A stretch of 7,715 nucleotides of DNA from Gammaproteobacteria bacterium (GTDB lineage: Bacteria > Pseudomonadota > Gammaproteobacteria > Pseudomonadales > Porticoccaceae): NCBI GenBank assembly GCA_003646355.1, contig QNFO01000045.1, positions 1 through 7,715 of the forward strand. The letters are read 5' to 3'. The notes under the pieces are model-generated. The model worked only from the letters and a program-made list of their open reading frames with translations, had not been told where the DNA came from and made no database searches. Every line of letters begins with the position of its first letter. Positions within the stretch are counted from its first letter, which is position 1. The position numbers and the translations under genes are program-made. Shown here one piece after another: positions 6,309 through 7,715 of the stretch.

Positions 6309-7447
6309 AGCCGGGTTCTATTACCATCGTCGGTGCTGCGGAAACTACGGAGTTGGGCAAGATTCCCAATATGTCGCAAATTCAGCTGCACGCCGATGCG
6401 GCCTTAAACGCCATGGCCGAGTGCGGCCTGGGACCAAAAGACATTGACGGCATCGCCTGCGCCGCCGAATGGCCCACCGACCTCGCCCACTACCTGGGTA
6501 TCACCCCGAGCTGGGTCGACGGCACCATGGTTGGCGGCTGCTCCTTTATGATTCACCTGCGCCATGCCGCTGCGGCCATCAACGAAGGCCTGTGCACCAC
6601 CGTACTCATCACCCACGGCGAGAGTGGTCGCTCATGGGTCGGCAGTAAAGCCATGGGCAATAATCAGGCGAGCCTGGGCGGTCAGTTTGAAATTCCCTAC
6701 GGCTGCATGGGCCCGCCAACCATGTTCACCATTCCCGTGCTGCGCTATATGAAGGACCTAGGCCTGACTCACGAACAACTGGCCAATGTCGCCGTGGTAC
6801 AACGCGAATGGGCAGGCAAGAACCCCCGCGCCACTCACCAGGACCCTATCACTATTGAAGATGTCTTCGCCTCAAAAATGATCGCCTATCCCTTTCATAT
6901 TCTCGAGTGCTGTCTGGTCACCGACGGCGGGGGCGCACTGATTTTAACTACGGCCGAACGGGCAAAAGATTTTCCGACCAAACCCGTCTACGTGCTCGGC
7001 ACCGGCGAAAGTGTCGAGACACCCATGATTAGCCAGATGAAGGACTTCACCTCGTCGAGCGCCTTTAAAGTATCGGGCCAAAAAGCCTTTGGTGAAGCCG
7101 GTATTAGCCACAGCGAAGTCGACCATTTGATGATCTACGATGCCTTCGCCCACCTGCCCATTTACGGCCTGGAAGATCTCGGTTTTGTAAAACCCGGCGA
7201 GGCTGGTGATTTTATTTGGGAGCGCAACACCGCACCCGGTGGCTCACTACCGATGAACACCAATGGCGGCGGCCTGAGCTATATGCACTCGGGTATGTAC
7301 GGCATGTACGCCCTGCAGGAAAGTGTGCGACAAATGCGCGGCATTGCGCCGGCCCAGGTTGACGGTGCAAATATTTCTGTATGTCATGGTGTCGGCGGTA
7401 TGTTTGGCGCCAGCAGCACGATTATCATGAGTAATGAAGCCCCTTAA
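6305..7447 (+). CDS. SCP2-type thiolase family enzyme (acyl-CoA C-C cleavage or condensation)
   Basis: This 380-residue protein has the length of SCP2-type thiolases and lipid-transfer thiolase-like proteins. The first half includes VGGCSFMIHLRHAAAAINEG, where Cys79 falls at or one residue from the nucleophile position of thiolases. The second half includes MIYDAF (277-281), NTNGGGLSYMHSG, where His328 is at the same distance from the Asn as the catalytic His of GHP in classical thiolases, and CHGVGG with Cys360 in the CxG motif. GHP itself is changed to MHS. This Cys/His/Cys set suggests real thiolase chemistry, whereas the steroid side-chain retro-aldolases of this superfamily have lost the Cys. 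ATG 6305 overlaps the DUF35 stop (ATGA) and has AGGAGGTGA upstream. It probably forms a complex with the DUF35 protein and cleaves a beta-keto- or beta-hydroxyacyl-CoA made by the MaoC-like gene downstream. The substrate is unknown. Confidence 0.88.
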   Translation: MKPGSITIVGAAETTELGKIPNMSQIQLHADAALNAMAECGLGPKDIDGIACAAEWPTDLAHYLGITPSWVDGTMVGGCSFMIHLRHAAAAINEGLCTTVLITHGESGRSWVGSKAMGNNQASLGGQFEIPYGCMGPPTMFTIPVLRYMKDLGLTHEQLANVAVVQREWAGKNPRATHQDPITIEDVFASKMIAYPFHILECCLVTDGGGALILTTAERAKDFPTKPVYVLGTGESVETPMISQMKDFTSSSAFKVSGQKAFGEAGISHSEVDHLMIYDAFAHLPIYGLEDLGFVKPGEAGDFIWERNTAPGGSLPMNTNGGGLSYMHSGMYGMYALQESVRQMRGIAPAQVDGANISVCHGVGGMFGASSTIIMSNEAP

Positions 7448-7518
7448 AAAGAGAATAAATACACTCAAACTTAACAATTAAAATAACACGCTAATTAATA
7501 TAAAGAGGGAGAAAAGCT

Positions 7519-7715
7519 ATGGCGGAATTTAAATTCCCCGTTGATGCTAGCCAAATCATGTTGTTTGCCCGCTCCGTCGGTGACAACAACGCCATTTACC
7601 ATGACGCTGAATATGCCAGTGGCACCGACGTTAAAGGCATCGTCGCGCCACCGACTTTCGTACAGGCCAGCGCCCAGTACGATCCTAAATTTCCGCTGCG
7701 CCCTACCATCGGCGA
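7519..7715 (+). CDS. MaoC-like dehydratase/hydratase, N-terminal part, cut by window end
   Basis: The window shows 65 residues and ends inside the gene. It begins MAEFKFPVDASQIMLFARSV; GDNNAIYHD and APPTF (43-47) are hallmarks of the FAS1-like hydratase domain (MaoC_dehydrat_N) that precedes or partners the catalytic hotdog. The active-site hydratase-2 motif (D-x4-H) would lie downstream and cannot be seen. ATG 7519 has an AGAGGGAG site seven bases upstream, so the start is clear. The 71-base gap after the thiolase has no hairpin or clear promoter, so it is probably the same operon. Relatives add water across enoyl-CoA, which would supply substrate for the thiolase. Confidence 0.82.
   Translation, partial: MAEFKFPVDASQIMLFARSVGDNNAIYHDAEYASGTDVKGIVAPPTFVQASAQYDPKFPLRPTIG

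Overview
The window looks like part of the chromosome of a marine-type gammaproteobacterium. The best clue is the YegQ/TrhP-like protein at the left end, which closely resembles the gammaproteobacterial family. The middle domain of the DnaJ-like protein and the acyl-CoA gene set fit the same group. Base composition is moderate, and lower in GC between about 1566 and 2860. I see no phage, transposon, CRISPR, rRNA or tRNA. The genus cannot be fixed from the sequence alone.

Left part (1-2206, + strand). The 3' end of a U32-family tRNA hydroxylation gene (trhP/yegQ) is followed by a good sigma70-type promoter and a membrane-anchored protein with a C-terminal J domain. Next comes a small membrane-protein gene that appears broken by two compensating frameshifts. 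A long-loop inverted repeat separates it from the convergent gene on the other strand.

Middle (2207-3690, - strand). There is a small exported c-type cytochrome with one CxxCH haem site. Beside it is a double-hotdog acyl-CoA thioesterase-like protein that starts at TTG. A 359-bp divergent control region (3691-4049) separates the thioesterase from the right-hand genes.

Right part (4050-7715, + strand). Four genes run in one direction: a COG3653-type amidohydrolase, a DUF35 zinc-ribbon/OB-fold protein, an SCP2-type thiolase-like enzyme, and the start of a MaoC-like dehydratase cut by the window end. The DUF35 and thiolase genes overlap by 4 bases (ATGA). This is a recurring kind of acyl-CoA side-chain catabolism module: a hydratase, then a carbon-carbon cleaving thiolase or aldolase that needs a DUF35 partner. 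The amidohydrolase and the divergent thioesterase probably feed or relieve the same pathway, but the substrate cannot be read from the sequence.

I found no wholly new kind of system. The most interesting points are the amidohydrolase, which keeps the HxH, Cys and Asp positions but appears to lack two histidine metal ligands of classical D-aminoacylases; the thiolase-like enzyme, which keeps a Cys/His/Cys set although it is paired with DUF35; and the doubly frameshifted membrane gene.
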